From assembly GCA_033980235.1 (NCBI GenBank), contig CM067065.1, positions 26,862,336 through 26,926,335 of the forward strand: 64,000 nucleotides of DNA. Reading direction: 5' to 3'. Position numbers and translations under genes: made by a program. The notes beneath the pieces are model-generated. The model worked only from the letters and a program-made list of their open reading frames with translations, made no database searches and was not told where the DNA came from. The stretch comes from Diadema setosum (lineage: Eukaryota; Echinodermata; Echinoidea; Diadematoida; Diadematidae). Below, in pieces: positions 11,021-22,893 of this stretch (position 1 is the stretch's first letter; each line of letters starts with the position of its first letter).

Positions 11021-12062
11021 CACTCAGCAAAAAAAGTAAGTTCCCCCCTAACATTTTTGGATATATCTCAAAAGTATTTTAAGGATGTTCATAATTCGAA
11101 CGGGAATGGATAGGGAATTTCATTACTCATAACATGAATGGCACATCATTGCCACCAGATATCATTATTGGTGTAAAAAAATCGCATTTTATGTCAAAAT
11201 GCATGGGGAAAAAGTTGCACTTTAGGCCATAGGAAGCATATTGTATACATGTCCTATGTAAGTTAGCAAATGATCTTTTTAAATTGTGTAATTCTCAGGA
11301 ATTTCTTCAGGTACAATGTGCTTCCCTATTAAACAGATGTTATGCATACTTTTTTAATAATAGGAGTTCACAATATGAAAATATTGGTAAAAGCCATGTG
11401 ATTTGTAATGCCAATTTAGGTTGATCACATTAATGTGCCTGTGGGCATTTTGCATCATGCCCTCAAGTTGTAATTCAGTTTGCTGAGGGAAATGGCATCG
11501 AACGTATGGAGTGGCCTGCAAGATCCCCTGACTGTAAGCCAGTAGAGAATCTTTGGGATATCATGAAGTGGAAAGCGAGCAAGAAATTGAAAGATGACAT
11601 TTCACTGCAAGAATTTCAGCGCATCTTGCAGAGAGCATGGGCCAACATTAGCAGCGTCAAGTACAAACTTTAGTTAACAGTATGAGGAGGAGATGGCGAC
11701 TGGTTATTGGGGATGGTGGACATAATTATCAATTATCAAATACTTCACTGTATGCTCATGAAAAGAAAGAGATAGAGAAATATGCAATAACCCATGCTTA
11801 AATGTTCAGAATCATGAGTGATTGTTTGATTATTTGTGTAAAAGTCATTGCAAATCGCTACAGTGCAACTTTTGTTTCCATGCATTTTCACATAAAATGC
11901 ATTTTTTCACACCAATAATGATATCTGGTGGCAATGGTTTGCCACTCATGTTATGAGTAATAAAATTCTTTATCCATTTCCGTTTGAATTATGAAAATCG
12001 GTTGAACACTTTTTGAGATATATCCACTAATGCTAGGGGGGAACTTACTTTTTTTGCTGAGT
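11021..12062 (+). mobile_element. Tc1-like transposon relic, copy A
   Basis: TIRs begin CACTCAGCAAAAAAAGTAAG and continue through TTCCCCCCTA to an ATATATCTCAAAA motif. The right end is the inverse. Between 11480 and 11690 the plus strand encodes the end of a Tc1/mariner transposase, including the ARSPD.NP.E.LW block that carries the last catalytic Asp/Glu region, but stops and frame changes break it and the rest is deleted. TA flanks both ends. A sister copy in the opposite orientation is at 62082-63097. Confidence 0.9.
11480..11690 (+). pseudogene. Tc1/mariner transposase C-terminal fragment
   Basis: Residues equivalent to MEWPARSPD, PVENLWD, SLQEFQRILQRAW are readable with frame interruptions. 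This is the C-terminal part of the DDE domain of Tc1-type transposases. It is non-functional. Confidence 0.8.
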
Positions 12063-12422
12063 ATGCATGGGCTAAAGAGACCTTTCTATAACTCCATTTT
12101 CATTTGTTTTCCTAATCAGCGATACTCCCATATTATCCAATTCTCAGTCCAAAACATATATTTTGTATGCAAAAAGAAAAAAAAAGTTCACATTAGATAA
12201 GTATATCATAAATAAAGGACTTTTCTTTATAATCCTTGGTTTCCACATTTCTCCCTCCTGTCCATGGGGTTTGTTTGTTTGTTTGTTTGTTTTTTGGTTT
12301 TTTGGTTTTGTTTTTTTGTTTTGGGTTTTTTTTTTAATCTCTCTCTCTCTTCTCATTTATATAATATCATACTTAGCCTGGTTTTAATCACACATACTCC
12401 TTTTTTGCTATCTCGCACGCAG

Positions 12423-12800
12423 CCGTTGGAGTGGACAGCTTGCTTGCCCGGCGAATAATAAACCCAAATAACTTCAACCAGACCGCCGACATCCGCTTGG
12501 TCGGAGGTGAGCTACCATGGGAGGGCCGCGTTGAGCTATTCTATGACGGGGAGTGGGGTACCGTCTGCGACAACCGATGGGATAAATCTGATGCACGAGT
12601 GGCCTGCAGAATGCTCGGTTACCTCGACGCTGTCGCCGCACGTTCAGGTGCATCCTTCGGGCAAGGCTTGGGCAATATCATCCTAGATGATGTTGAGTGC
12701 AATGGCGAGGAGTTAAACCTGATATTAGAATGTGCACATGACCCCATTTTACAACATGACTGCAACCACGACCAAGATGCCGGTGTGATATGCAAACCTT
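12423..12800 (+). CDS. SRCR domain exon 1 (group A type)
   Basis: A complete scavenger receptor cysteine-rich domain lies in one exon. The frame starts with an RLVGG motif followed by GRVE, then WGTVCDNRW and VACRMLGY, the standard first half of SRCR. Six cysteines are present (TVC, VAC, VEC, LEC, HDC, VIC), the group A number. The acceptor AG is at 12421-12422 and the donor GTAAGT at 12801. The exon is 378 nt and phase 1 on both sides, the rule for SRCR exons. The preceding exon, which should carry the signal peptide or another domain, was not identified. SRCR domains bind proteins or microbial polyanions. Confidence 0.93.
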
Positions 12801-12899
12801 GTAAGTTTTAACATTTGCTTTCCTTTCAGTAAGCTATACCTGGATGTTACAGAAAAAGCCCATTATCTCTCATTAATAGCTCGAAACTATACATGAATG

Positions 12900-13900
12900 C
12901 CACCTTTTCAATAGAGCTTTGCTGCAGTCCAAGGCACACGAATGCTTTATTAAAAATTCCTTATGGATTAGCCTGGGTACACTGCAAAAAGTCCGGTGTT
13001 AAATAGTGAGCACCGAGCTGGTGTTAAATTAACACCTCCGGGTGTCATTTCCAAATTTTAAACTGTTTTTTGAAGAGTTTCTTAGTAACTGTACTTCTTG
13101 TTGATTTTTTTATTTAAACAAGACGATCAAGAATTTTACATCAAAATACTAGATTTTTGAAAAAATATGAAAATAAATTTACACCAAAGTAACACCAGCT
13201 GGTGTGGTCTCTTATTGAAGCTGGACGGGTGTTAAACCATTGATATTAACACCAACAAATATCAAATCAACACCATGTGGTGTCATTTTTGAATTAACAC
13301 CAGTACAGTGTCAAAATAACACCAGGTACAGTGTCAAATTAACACCACGAAGTGCCAGGTGAACACTTTTCAACACCATCACAGTGCATTTTTAACACCT
13401 GTGGGTGTGGTCCTTTATTGAAGTTTGATCGGTGTTAGATTTAACACCCGTGGTGTTAAATCTAACACCGATGTTTTTACAGTGTACTGTTAATTAAAAT
13501 TCATGAAAAAAAGAGTAAAATGCATGCCCATGACAAAACAAAAAGTATATCAACCACATGTTTCCATGTTATTGCGTACACTACATTTCAGGATGAATAA
13601 AGACTTACTGTAACAGTGGAATTCCTCATGGATAAGTAACAAAACATTCAATCCCTAAGATGGACATTGTGTAGCTGTTAACCACACGATACACACCATT
13701 TGGCCCCTGTGCAAAATTACAGTTTTGTACAAAGGGTTGGATATTACCAAAACCTGAACCCAAACATAAAGATTGATATTGAAAATAGTAAAAATGATTT
13801 ATGATTTCATGTTCAAATCTCCAAATAAATTGTTCACTGTTCAGCTATTGCTCATTAAACTATCGGTGTTATATGATGTAGCTTTTTAAAGTATTAAAAA
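12900..13900. mobile_element. Relative of the mariner-like inverted-repeat element, interrupted
   Basis: 12905-12970 matches the inner left arm of the 57.5-kb element (GCACACGAATGCTT, TTATGGATTAGCCTGGG) and 13590-13890 matches its right arm (GTGGAATTCCTCAT, TTAACCACAC, CCCCTGTGCAAA, AAAGGGTTGG, TTCAGCTAT). The TIR element at 12978-13486 has inserted between them. The outer ends are eroded. Confidence 0.75.
12978..13486. mobile_element. MITE rich in GGTGTTAA/TTAACACC
   Basis: Ends are TACACTGCAAAAA and TTTTTACAGTGTA, an inverted pair, followed inward by inverted CGGTGTTA motifs. The interior is packed with inverted copies of GGTGTTAA and TTAACACC, so the single strand could fold extensively. 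No ORF is present. Confidence 0.85.
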
Positions 13901-14079
13901 ATGATTTATTTGTTTTGTAACATCTAGTACGATAATGACACTTTTGGCTGAATGAAAGTTTGACGCACACGCAACAATGAGGTATTTCACGGGGACATTC
14001 GGGTCATGTATAAACTTTATTGAAGAAATCAATGAATTGGCACATATGCCTACATTGCGTTCCTTAAAATTCAATTCAA

Positions 14080-14340
14080 TTCAAAGGTTTTATTTTCACT
14101 TCTTTCAACAGAATGTACAAAAAATATAGATTCGACATACGTTTGAAGGAAAGATACATAGATAGCAAAGGATAACATTTGTCAATAATCATTACAAATT
14201 TAGGCATTTTTCATACAGACATATTTATACATTCTGCCAAAAAAAAGTGGAGGTACCCACTCAAAAGACTATGCTTGTACAACGTGGGCACCTCACAGGA
14301 AGAAAAAAAAAGGTGAAAACTTAACTACAAGTGTGCGGGA
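14080..14340 (-). mobile_element. LINE 3'-end fragment
   Basis: Matches in layout the 3' region of other minus-strand LINEs in the window. It holds a stem-forming block GGAGGTACCCAC...GTGGGCACCTC at 14250-14297, like those near 880-921 and 30408-30453. No RT sequence is attached, consistent with severe 5' truncation. Confidence 0.6.
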
Positions 14341-14607
14341 TGAAAAAAAGAAGTGGAAAAGGGGAAAGGGAAGAAGCATACAATACAAGTAAAATGAAGA
14401 ATGCATGTTTCCCTAAACTGAACAAAACTTGCATAATTTATTTCCATGTTATACCATTTTTCCGATTGCAAACGATGATACAGGGAATCATTAAGGATAT
14501 ACTCTGCCATTCATGTCTTTGCTGTACAATACTCAAATTGGTTCTTTACCAGTGATTAACAGATGATGTTATTGACAGAGTCCTATTATGGATATTTTTT
14601 TCCTAGG

Positions 14608-14627
14608 GGAGGGGGGGGGGGGGGGCG
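14608..14627. repeat. Poly-G run
   Basis: A G-rich homopolymer of about 20 bases, prone to sequencing error. Confidence 0.85.
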
Positions 14628-15100
14628 CATCGAGGTTGACAGAAGAAATATAGCACCACAATTATGATATAATCTACCAGGCATATATTCACAAGAATCT
14701 ATAACGATACAGATGCTCATAGTATTACGAATACATACTCGGTAATCTGTATTTGGATTTATCTGTCCCGCCGTATATATGTATGTGTGTGTGTGTGTGT
14801 GTGTGTTTATTTTAACTTCCCTGAATGACGTAACAAGCTGCTTTAAATGGCATGAGAAAACCTTTCATTTTCCAAATTAAAGGGCAGTTTGTAGAGGAAT
14901 TCATACTCAATATCTGCAGCTATTATTATCATTATTGTGTGTGTTTGTTTGTTGTTGTTTTTTTGCCAAACTACATTTCTGAATCTTAATTATTGGTTTT
15001 TTTTTTTTCTTCATTTACTTTGGTAATTTGGGTTAAATTTTGTGAAGCGGTCAGGGACATTCCTTTTTAATTACAGGTGTGAGCCTTCAATCGCGGACTA

Positions 15101-15292
15101 GGGGCCCGTTGCATAAAACTCCAACCTGATTTTTTTCCGGTTGAAATCATAAAATTCCGGTTGGAAGCTCCCAACCAGAGTTTTTATGCAACGGATTTTA
15201 CATTCTTAGATTAGCAACCTTAAAAAATTCAGGTTGGGCAAATCCCAACCAGAATTTTCTAAGGTTGCTAAAAAAGTTTTATGCAACGGGAC
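15101..15292. mobile_element. Short MITE with CCCGTTGCATAAAACT ends
   Basis: Left end GGGGCCCGTTGCATAAAACT, right end AGTTTTATGCAACGGG. The interior has further inverted copies (CCAACC/GGTTGG blocks). It is about 190 bp with no coding content and lies in the intron before SRCR exon 2. Confidence 0.85.
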
Positions 15293-15530
15293 ACAGGAGT
15301 TTTGGTGACAGTTCGGACCGCGTGGGGCGTATTTAATAATGTCACAAGCCTTCCCCTGTTCCCTATTCTGCAGCGATAGTCAGCAAGTTGCATTACCAAT
15401 AGCAATTAATTGCGCACAATCAGCAAAATGACTGAGCCTTTCAATAATGTTAATTGCAGCTCGTGAGAAAAGGAACCCTCACTTCAAAATTCTGACCATA
15501 TTAAAGCTTCTGTGGGCATTTATCCATTAG

Positions 15531-15866
15531 GGGCTTCTGAAATTCCTGTACGTTTGGGCGGAGAGGAACGTTACACTCCTTGGGAAGGTCGCTTGGAGAT
15601 ACGGTACGGCAATATGTGGGGAGCCGTTTGCGACGATGGTTGGGATATGGTTGCTGCCGATGTGGCTTGTAGAGAGCTGGGATACGACGGAGCGGAATTT
15701 GCTTGGACCAGATCAAAATTCACCGACTTCTCAAACGCCATCCCTATCGTGCTGGACATTGTGAGCTGTGATGGAACAGAAAGCAGCATCCTAGACTGTG
15801 ACCACCTCCTCTCCTATGAACACAACTGCTCCGAGTTTGAATACGCAGGAGTATCATGTGTGCCAG
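15531..15866 (+). CDS. SRCR domain exon 2 (group A type)
   Basis: This is the second complete SRCR domain in a single phase 1-1 exon (336 nt). Visible landmarks are VRLGG, GRLEIRY, WGAVCDDGWD, DVACRELGY, SCDGTE and the closing GVSC. Six cysteines match group A spacing. The acceptor is ...CATTAG before 15531 and the donor is GTACTA at 15867. It is the most canonical of the three SRCR domains. The adjoining SRCR exons are in the same phase and can be joined or skipped without changing frame. Confidence 0.94.
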
Positions 15867-16932
15867 GTACTATACCTGTAAAAACAATACATGAAAATGA
15901 ATAATCATTATTTGAGAGGACAGGAATGAAATTAAGACGGAACGCACTGCTGCTTTGTTACTAAAGCGCAGTAAATTGTATTACATACATAGATATATTG
16001 CGCGTCAGCCTCGACCGTAAAGAATCCGTGGGTAGAACAATGACGAGGTGTATCAATTATTGTTACTCTTCATCATAAAACCAACACAAACATAAATTTT
16101 GAATTAAGGACAGATTCTGAAAAAGAGCAAACATTAAAACTGAACATGATGTACAACGTAATTCAAATTGACCCTCCTTAGCGTCTAAAACATGCTCGAT
16201 AACAATTTACTGTGTAATGAAGAAAAAAAGGGTTCCGCAGCAACAGTTCTGTTCAGGCGCCTACTTTTATAACATGAAGCCATGCTTTATTTAGTATGAA
16301 ATGGACAAAAAAGTATGTAAAAACATTAGAAAAATCAAGAAGGATTTATCACCTTAAGTTGAATAAAACATGCTCTGTTACCACAGTGTATAGGCCTGAA
16401 TGGTCATTACCAACTTTCAAATTCAATCCCGTTTCAGTTTTAGTTTTGTTTTCTTATTTCTCGACACCGAATAACAAGTATAACAAAATGTGAAAGAGAT
16501 AATACTCAAACGCACTTCTTATATTAGTGTTATTATAATTAAATGGATGTGAGTTATTTTGATGATTATCAGAAACTTGCTCCGAGAGACGACTCACGGT
16601 ATTTGTTTTATTGTATTTTGTTTTGTTTTGTTTTTCGTTTTTAATGTGACTTATCCAAAGGGACACGGTGTTGAGGCAGGATGGTGGCTTGATATGATAA
16701 AATCTTTGTTATGAGAAAGTTGTGGCAACTCATAACGCGTAAGAGACCAGTTGTGCTCTGCCCTATATTGAATGCAATCTATCTCAAGTTTGGTGTCTGA
16801 AGCTAACAAAGTTTAGCAAAAATTAGGCTTTGTACATAGCGAATTTTGAGCACATTTGTTGGAGGAGAGAGCCCAATAGAGTATGGAATGTTTACCTTGT
16901 TGTTATTCTGTATATGCCCCTTAACCCCACAG

Positions 16933-17346
16933 ACACCCGTCTTGTTGGTGGAACAAGTCCAGAAGCGGGCGTGGTTGAGATCTTCTACAACGGGTCATGG
17001 GGAAGCGTGTGCCTAAGGACTGACGATTCCACTGTGACTTTTCATGATCTTCACGCCACCGTATGTCATTCCATTTATTCCGACATTAATTACGCGAAAT
17101 ACGTACCCACGCCATTCAGCGATGACTTGTTGGACAATGGCAATGACTTCATTTCTTTCGGAATTGCCTGGCAACTTCCATACAGTGAGCTGTACGCGGA
17201 CAACTTCTTTCCCGTTAATTTCCGCTGCTACTCAATCGAGAATTCTTTGGCTGGTTGCTTGTATTTTGACCCTGAAGACTTCCATTTGGACGCAGCCAAT
17301 TGTATTGAGTCGAATACAATTTACGGTATCTTTTGCTTTTCTCAAG
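16933..17346 (+). CDS. Divergent SRCR domain exon 3
   Basis: The exon opens with TRLVGG and VVEIFYNGSWGSVC, clear SRCR strands, but the middle has drifted. The usual VACRxLGY is replaced by an HATVCHS segment, and a longer acidic and aromatic loop follows. Six cysteines remain (SVC, TVC, FRC, AGC, ANC, IFC). The exon is 414 nt, phase 1-1, with acceptor CCACAG at 16927-16932 and donor GTAAAT at 17347. Retention of all six cysteines despite loss of the core motif argues for a folded domain under changed selection rather than a pseudo-exon. Confidence 0.85.
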
Positions 17347-17476
17347 GTAAATTTAGTAGAATATAAGCTCACGATTTTTCACCTCTTTTCCTCAAAGAAT
17401 TGTTTACTCTGTTATACATAAACTACCGCCCGGTCACCCTTTGTGAATGTAGAATAAAGCTTTTTATCTCTGTGAA

Positions 17477-17489
<13 letters not shown>

Positions 17490-17513
<24 letters not shown>
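17490..17513. repeat. (TA)n microsatellite
   Basis: Dinucleotide run at the left border of the 3.1-kb TIR element. A matching (TA)n run at 20611-20641 lies at its right border. Confidence 0.9.
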
Positions 17514-20500
17514 GGGTGAAAACGTTATACGATGTACAATTGGGCAAATCAGGGGTCAAAATTAAAAAAAACGTCACTCACTGATATAAATATATCTCAG
17601 GCAAATGTCATTTATATCAGCTTTCTTGGAAACCCGATTATACTGGGATATCTCCAAGGGTGTTGTTTTTATTCAAGATTAGATAGAACTGTGACATATT
17701 GGAGAACGTCTCTGACTAAAATAAACATTGTTTTAGTGAAAATTCAAATGAAGGGTGAAAAAACATTCAAATGAATATATTTTCATCTTGTTCATGCTTT
17801 TCAAGACTGTGTTAATTTGTTCCTAAAATATTGTTTACCTCCTGTGAAGTTTACAAAAGCTAATACACACGGAAGTTGAAGTAAAAATGGAGTTTTTGTC
17901 ATTTAAGCAGAGATTTTTATATTCTTATCTTTACTTTCATCTCATTTGAACAAAACATATAGCAGGGGTCTCATTTGTTTAAATGTTAATGTTCACTAGA
18001 TACTAATAATGAATTTAGTGCATTTCGTTTGGTCAAATCCCCATAAAAGCCCTTTACAGATGCTGAAAGTAAGCCATGTTTTGATCAGAGACGTTCAGGT
18101 TTCACTCATAGACGTTCCTCAGACATAGACAATAAAAACGATGTCCTTTGATCCATAATTACGAGGTTTGTGAACAAACAACATTATTCTTTTATTAAAC
18201 ACATGTGTATCTTTTGTGAACAATTCAGAATGGTAATTTCAACTTAAATTATTTTTCATAATAACCGATTGTAACTACAAACCTCCAAATTGTAAGAGGA
18301 ATTTCGATTTCTACATCAAAGATCAACAACAAACCTTTCCTTGTTATATTATTCATATCTTACAACACTTTTGAATGACAGACAAATAAAAATTACATTA
18401 AATACTTGCAATTTTGACTACCTTACCTAAATTATTTGTTTATATCAGAGGCATTTGCTTTTCCATCAGGGACGTTTCGGCTGTAAGTTATCACTAGAAT
18501 TAAACACCAAACTCCCTATTTTAAAAGATGCTCGTAACTCAACATTCCACATTCATTGAGAAATCATTTACCGAGGCATATGTCAAAATTGTTTTTGTTT
18601 ATCATGACCACTACTTTGTATTTCACCTTCCGGTGTATGCGAAGGTGTGCCCACATGCTATCAATATTGTATATGATTTCTTCCAAATGTAGTCCAAATC
18701 TATAGCAAAGGTAAACACGAATTTACTAATACTATTTTAATTTGACCACTATACCTCAAATATGATTGTATGTGTATGTCAGGCCAGTTCGGATTTTTAT
18801 TAGGGACCGTACCTGGGCCACTGTTATGATGTCGTCTTAGAAAGCTGTAATTAACCTATAACTCATCCTAGAAGCATCAAATTCCGCTGTGATTTTTTGT
18901 ATACTATGGCAAATATAAATTGTAAACGCCAAACTCAAAAGAATATCAACGGTGTGGTACAGCAAACGTTTGACCAAAAATGAAATGAAAACCTCTTTCA
19001 AGAGGTTGACAATGATAACATTACAATATCACATTTTACCTGTCACATCGGTAGGGGATTATCAATCCTTCTTTCTACTCGAAGGCAATACATAAGTATA
19101 GTGTTGTAGAGGAAACTAAGTAAAGGTACATTCTTAATAGACATTTTCTTGTTTCATCATAGATGTTAGTATTTCTCCTTTTCTCATGTATTTGGCTTAC
19201 AAACCTCAAAAATAATACCACTAGAACATCTCACCTTACTTCTAAGAGAAAAGGAGTCATTACAGGGGAAATTCAGTCCAAATATCAGCTAGCCGCTGAT
19301 AAGAAAGAATAGAATCTTACGGGCTCAAGAAAAAAATAATAAAGTTATGACATTTTGAAGTTTCGCTAATTTTTCAGGAAACAGTTTTTGAACGGTCATT
19401 ATGAATATGCTAATGGCAAATTGAGCTTGTCATTCCCTCACAACTTGCCATAATGTTTGCACATAAACTTTTGAAATTTTCAGTTTTTCATTCAAACATA
19501 ATTATGCCCAAGGCCTCAATCCGGGTATATGTCACTGATTACTATTCTGAAGGTAATCAACCAGGAATAATATATATTTAATAAATAAATATATATACAT
19601 AATTTCACAAATGATACTGATTGGCAAATCTACGGAATAATAATTCTAATAAATCGGCACAAACACCAGGAAAGTTTTTGTTATTACTCACATTTTCAAG
19701 ATTTGTGGGCATATCTGTCGTTGAACTGTGCTGACTCGATTTCAGGATGGCTCGTCAGTGCGTAAAATAAGCACGCAAATAAAGTATCATGCAGTGCGAA
19801 AGTGTCAGATGAGGGAATATCCCTTCAGTGACTTTCAATCAGGGACATTCGTTTTGATCAGAGACATTCACCAATTCGGGTTTTCAACCAGAACTCACTT
19901 TTGTGGACAGAATGCTACTAAAGTTGCCAATCATCATAGTCGCCTGGCTCACACTGACATACTGATAACCACTTTTTATCTCAAGCATAATCCACTTTCA
20001 TTAATGACACCATTAAACAACTGAACATCTCTGATGGTTATTCAGTATAATTTTCTTTAATGAGCCACCACACGATTATTTCACACAGCTCACTCACAAA
20101 TTTTGATAGAATGGTGGTATGGATAAGACGCTAAATAAATATGGCCTTACATGTTTTCATAGTCATCCTGAATTTTTGGCGTCAATGAAAAGATAATTCA
20201 TTCAGAGACGTTCTTTTTCAGACATAAGTGAATTCAACGTTTCCTGATAAGATAAATAATACACACGTTCATGGCAGAAGTACTTGATTAAATAGTTGAA
20301 GTGTGTAGGCTTACTCACGAGGAAAAACAAAGCTGTAGAATTGCATTAGAACAAAAATTAAGACGTGTGATTCTGGGATTTTTTCCCAAAATATGCATTT
20401 TTGTCAATTTTTTTCAGCTTCAAGGCATTATTTTTTAAAGAAAATGCAGTAAGAACACTACAAAGTATATATTTTCTGAAAGGTGCAACCCTCCCCTACC

Positions 20501-20608
20501 AAATGATACCTAAAACCATGAAAAAATACCCCCAGGTGACAATTTTACAAGGGTTTGAATATCGAAAAGCTCGAAAATGGCTAATTGTACATCGTTCAAC
20601 GTTTTCAC

Positions 20609-20610
<2 letters not shown>
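17514..20610. mobile_element. 3.1-kb TIR element without visible transposase
   Basis: The ends are inverted repeats of about 30 bp: GGGTGAAAACGTTATACGAT at 17514 and its inverse (ATCGTTCAACGTTTTCACCC) ending at 20610. Each end abuts a (TA)n tract. The interior is AT-rich, has no frame longer than about 100 codons, and repeats variants of AGAGACGTTC (near 17705, 18089, 18105, 18470, 19846, 19863, 20207). It occupies the intron between SRCR 3 and the Cys-rich exon. It is non-autonomous or decayed. Confidence 0.85.
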
Positions 20611-20645
<35 letters not shown>

Positions 20646-20819
20646 AGAAGATCAGAGTTTCATATTCATAATTTGCCTTATGTTGGTGAGATCATACTGT
20701 GTACAATTAGTGAAAGTTATCAGACAGTGACAGAGAGAATGAGGGAGGAAAAGAATAGAGAATTCACGTGCTGTTATAAATTATGAAGGTGATTTAATGA
20801 AAATTGTTCATTATTTTAG

Positions 20820-20948
20820 ATCCCTGTGGAGATGGATTGTGTCCAGTAGATTCGTCCTGCGTGAGTTCGAGTCAGGGTCATTCGGGAGTGTCTCACTGCT
20901 TGTTCAACGACATCGAGCCACAAGAGGCAGCCTGTCGGGGTCTCCACG
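20820..20948 (+). CDS. Short cysteine-rich exon (EGF-like?)
   Basis: This is a 129-nt phase 1-1 exon after TTATTTTAG, ending at donor GTATCG. Its roughly 43 residues contain five cysteines (CGDGLC, DSSC, VSHC, EAAC) in an EGF-like rhythm, but no complete EGF consensus can be claimed. It sits between the SRCR block and the CUB-like exon, and its phases fit both neighbours. An alternative donor a few bases upstream would change only the last residues. The domain family is unassigned. Confidence 0.55.
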
Positions 20949-21559
20949 GTATCGAATTCATAAAGAAATGGACTGGGCCAAACCAGGGCCGACGGCAGTA
21001 AATTGGGGGAGGGGTAGCTTGAAAAGATATTGAAGTAAAATCATGCAGCCCACTTGCACAAAATGCACAATGAGGCTTTCCTTGAGTTGTAGCTGAAAGA
21101 TCCTTGATAATGCATAGATATAGGTATTGCGCTTGCATGATACTTTGAACCGTCTGTTTAAAACTAATTGTCCATTTTCTTCTACCTTTATGTTGAATAC
21201 ATTTTATGAAGGATTTTAAAGTTTGAACAAACAGGAAGAAATTACTGTCTGTATTTAATCGTATTTTGTTTTGCTTTGTTTTTTATCTTGTTTTTGATCG
21301 ATTACGTGTTATTTATTATTCTTCAGGAAGTAAAATCTACCATGATTTTAAAAAGGTTGTGGAATACAGAGCGGGAAAGCAACTGTTGCTGGTTTAATAG
21401 CTTCGGTTCACGATTAATCACACCTTTTACATCAGAAACATTCTATCAAAGAATGTGTTCAGAGTTTTATGGCATGAAAAGTGGGCTGTATAAGACACGC
21501 ATAATCACATTATTAAAAATGTATTCGAGAAAAAACTGCTAATCACACGATTTTCTGTT

Positions 21560-21725
21560 TGTTTTATGATCCCAAACTTCAGCATAATGTAGAAGAAGAG
21601 TCGCTCTTTCAAAAAGTATGAAAACTTGACATTGTCTATGTTATTCCATTTCACCTATTTTCCGTCCTCATGACACAAACTGCGTGCGACTGTTTGTTGG
21701 TCTTGTGAAGCACGGTCACACTTTT
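21560..21725. repeat. Dispersed intronic repeat, copy 1
   Basis: TTTTATGATCCCAAAC, a GATGTA.A..AGAAGAAG block, and CTGTTTGTTGGTCTTGT recur at 40262-40375 in the same order and spacing. The family is unknown. Confidence 0.6.
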
Positions 21726-21793
21726 TTTTTTCTCTCAAACACTTGTCATTCCTTTTTTGTGAAGTTTCATTCCTGTGAAACTAGTCGTTCATT

Positions 21794-21797
<4 letters not shown>

Positions 21798-21833
<36 letters not shown>
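21798..21833. repeat. (TA)n microsatellite
   Basis: Pure dinucleotide run in an intron. Confidence 0.9.
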
Positions 21834-21837
<4 letters not shown>

Positions 21838-22382
21838 CACATGATCGGGCCTTTAAAGCAACCAAAGCGTGTTTTCGGCGTTTGCTTACAAATGTCCTAT
21901 TATCATTGTCCGTTCGCGTTCGCGTGGAACCATTGTGGTCAACAAAGGGACTCGTTTTTTGATGTGTCTCCCAGAGACTAGACGGTAGAATGAACTGAGC
22001 TAGATATTTTTAAATATCTGCAGTTGGTTTGAATAACACACCGACGTTCTAATTAATTCTGCCATGATGTGGTATACCTTATTTGCTTTAAGTCAATTTT
22101 TGGACAGTTAAGCAGGCATCCGGGGCTAACCTGCAGCGGAAGCAACACGGCAGATGTCTACATTTTCATAATGTAGTTTCCACTTTAAGCCCTTCTTCTC
22201 AGATATTATACTTCGCTCGTTTAATTAAAACCCTCTTAGCTTTCGAACAAACACCGCCGTTTCGTAAAATGGCATGTATAGTTTATGAAATTATAAACTG
22301 TCTTCGTAATTTTACAATTATCTGCGGAATGCGCAAAAAGGTGGATGCAACAGCTGCCTGCTGAATGATTATTTCTGTGTTC

Positions 22383-22779
22383 CTTTAAAGGAATGGTACA
22401 GTATTGGTTGAGGTCAGGATTTGGCTTTTAACTTTTCACGAGATACCAGAAAACACTTATGAAATGGTACAGAGCATGCCATTCTAAGCGGTATTCAAAC
22501 CTTATTTGATAAAAATCGGTTTTGGAATAGCTGAGACATCTAAAAACAAAGTAAAACATAGCGATCGTAATAAAATATGGGTGCGACACTTTAATAGTAT
22601 TGCTCTGTTTTGGAAATCTAAGCCATTTCCTAACGAATTTTTGTGAAATAAATGTTTAATTCTACTTGCAATTACATGCTCTTTCATATTTCATAAGATA
22701 TTTCTCATTATCTCCCCCGCCCATAATGTGAAAAACCTGAGGTTAGGTCTCAACCAAAACTACACGAGAACTTTAAAGC
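22383..22779. mobile_element. TIR element of the 'TTTAAAGG..GGTACAG' family, copy 1
   Basis: The left end CTTTAAAGGAATGGTACAG then TTGGTTGAG is mirrored at the right by CTCAACCAA and CTTTAAAG. The interior contains TTTGATAAAAATCGGTTTT and GCGATCG, both also found in the copy at 54.1-54.47 kb. It is non-coding and ends about 115 bp before the CUB-like exon. Confidence 0.8.
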
Positions 22780-22893
22780 ATACCTTGTTGTTAGGCCATG
22801 TTGTTACTGTGTTGATCAAGCCTTATTAGATGTTTGCTTGTTTGCCTTTTAATATGCATGTTTATTCCTTTCATTTTTCGTTTGTTTTCTCAG

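Noticed and set aside
21326..21540. Candidate exon after TTCTTCAG encoding a Cys-containing stretch
   Set aside because: In the gene's phase the frame hits a stop soon and no good donor is present; in another frame no domain is recognised.
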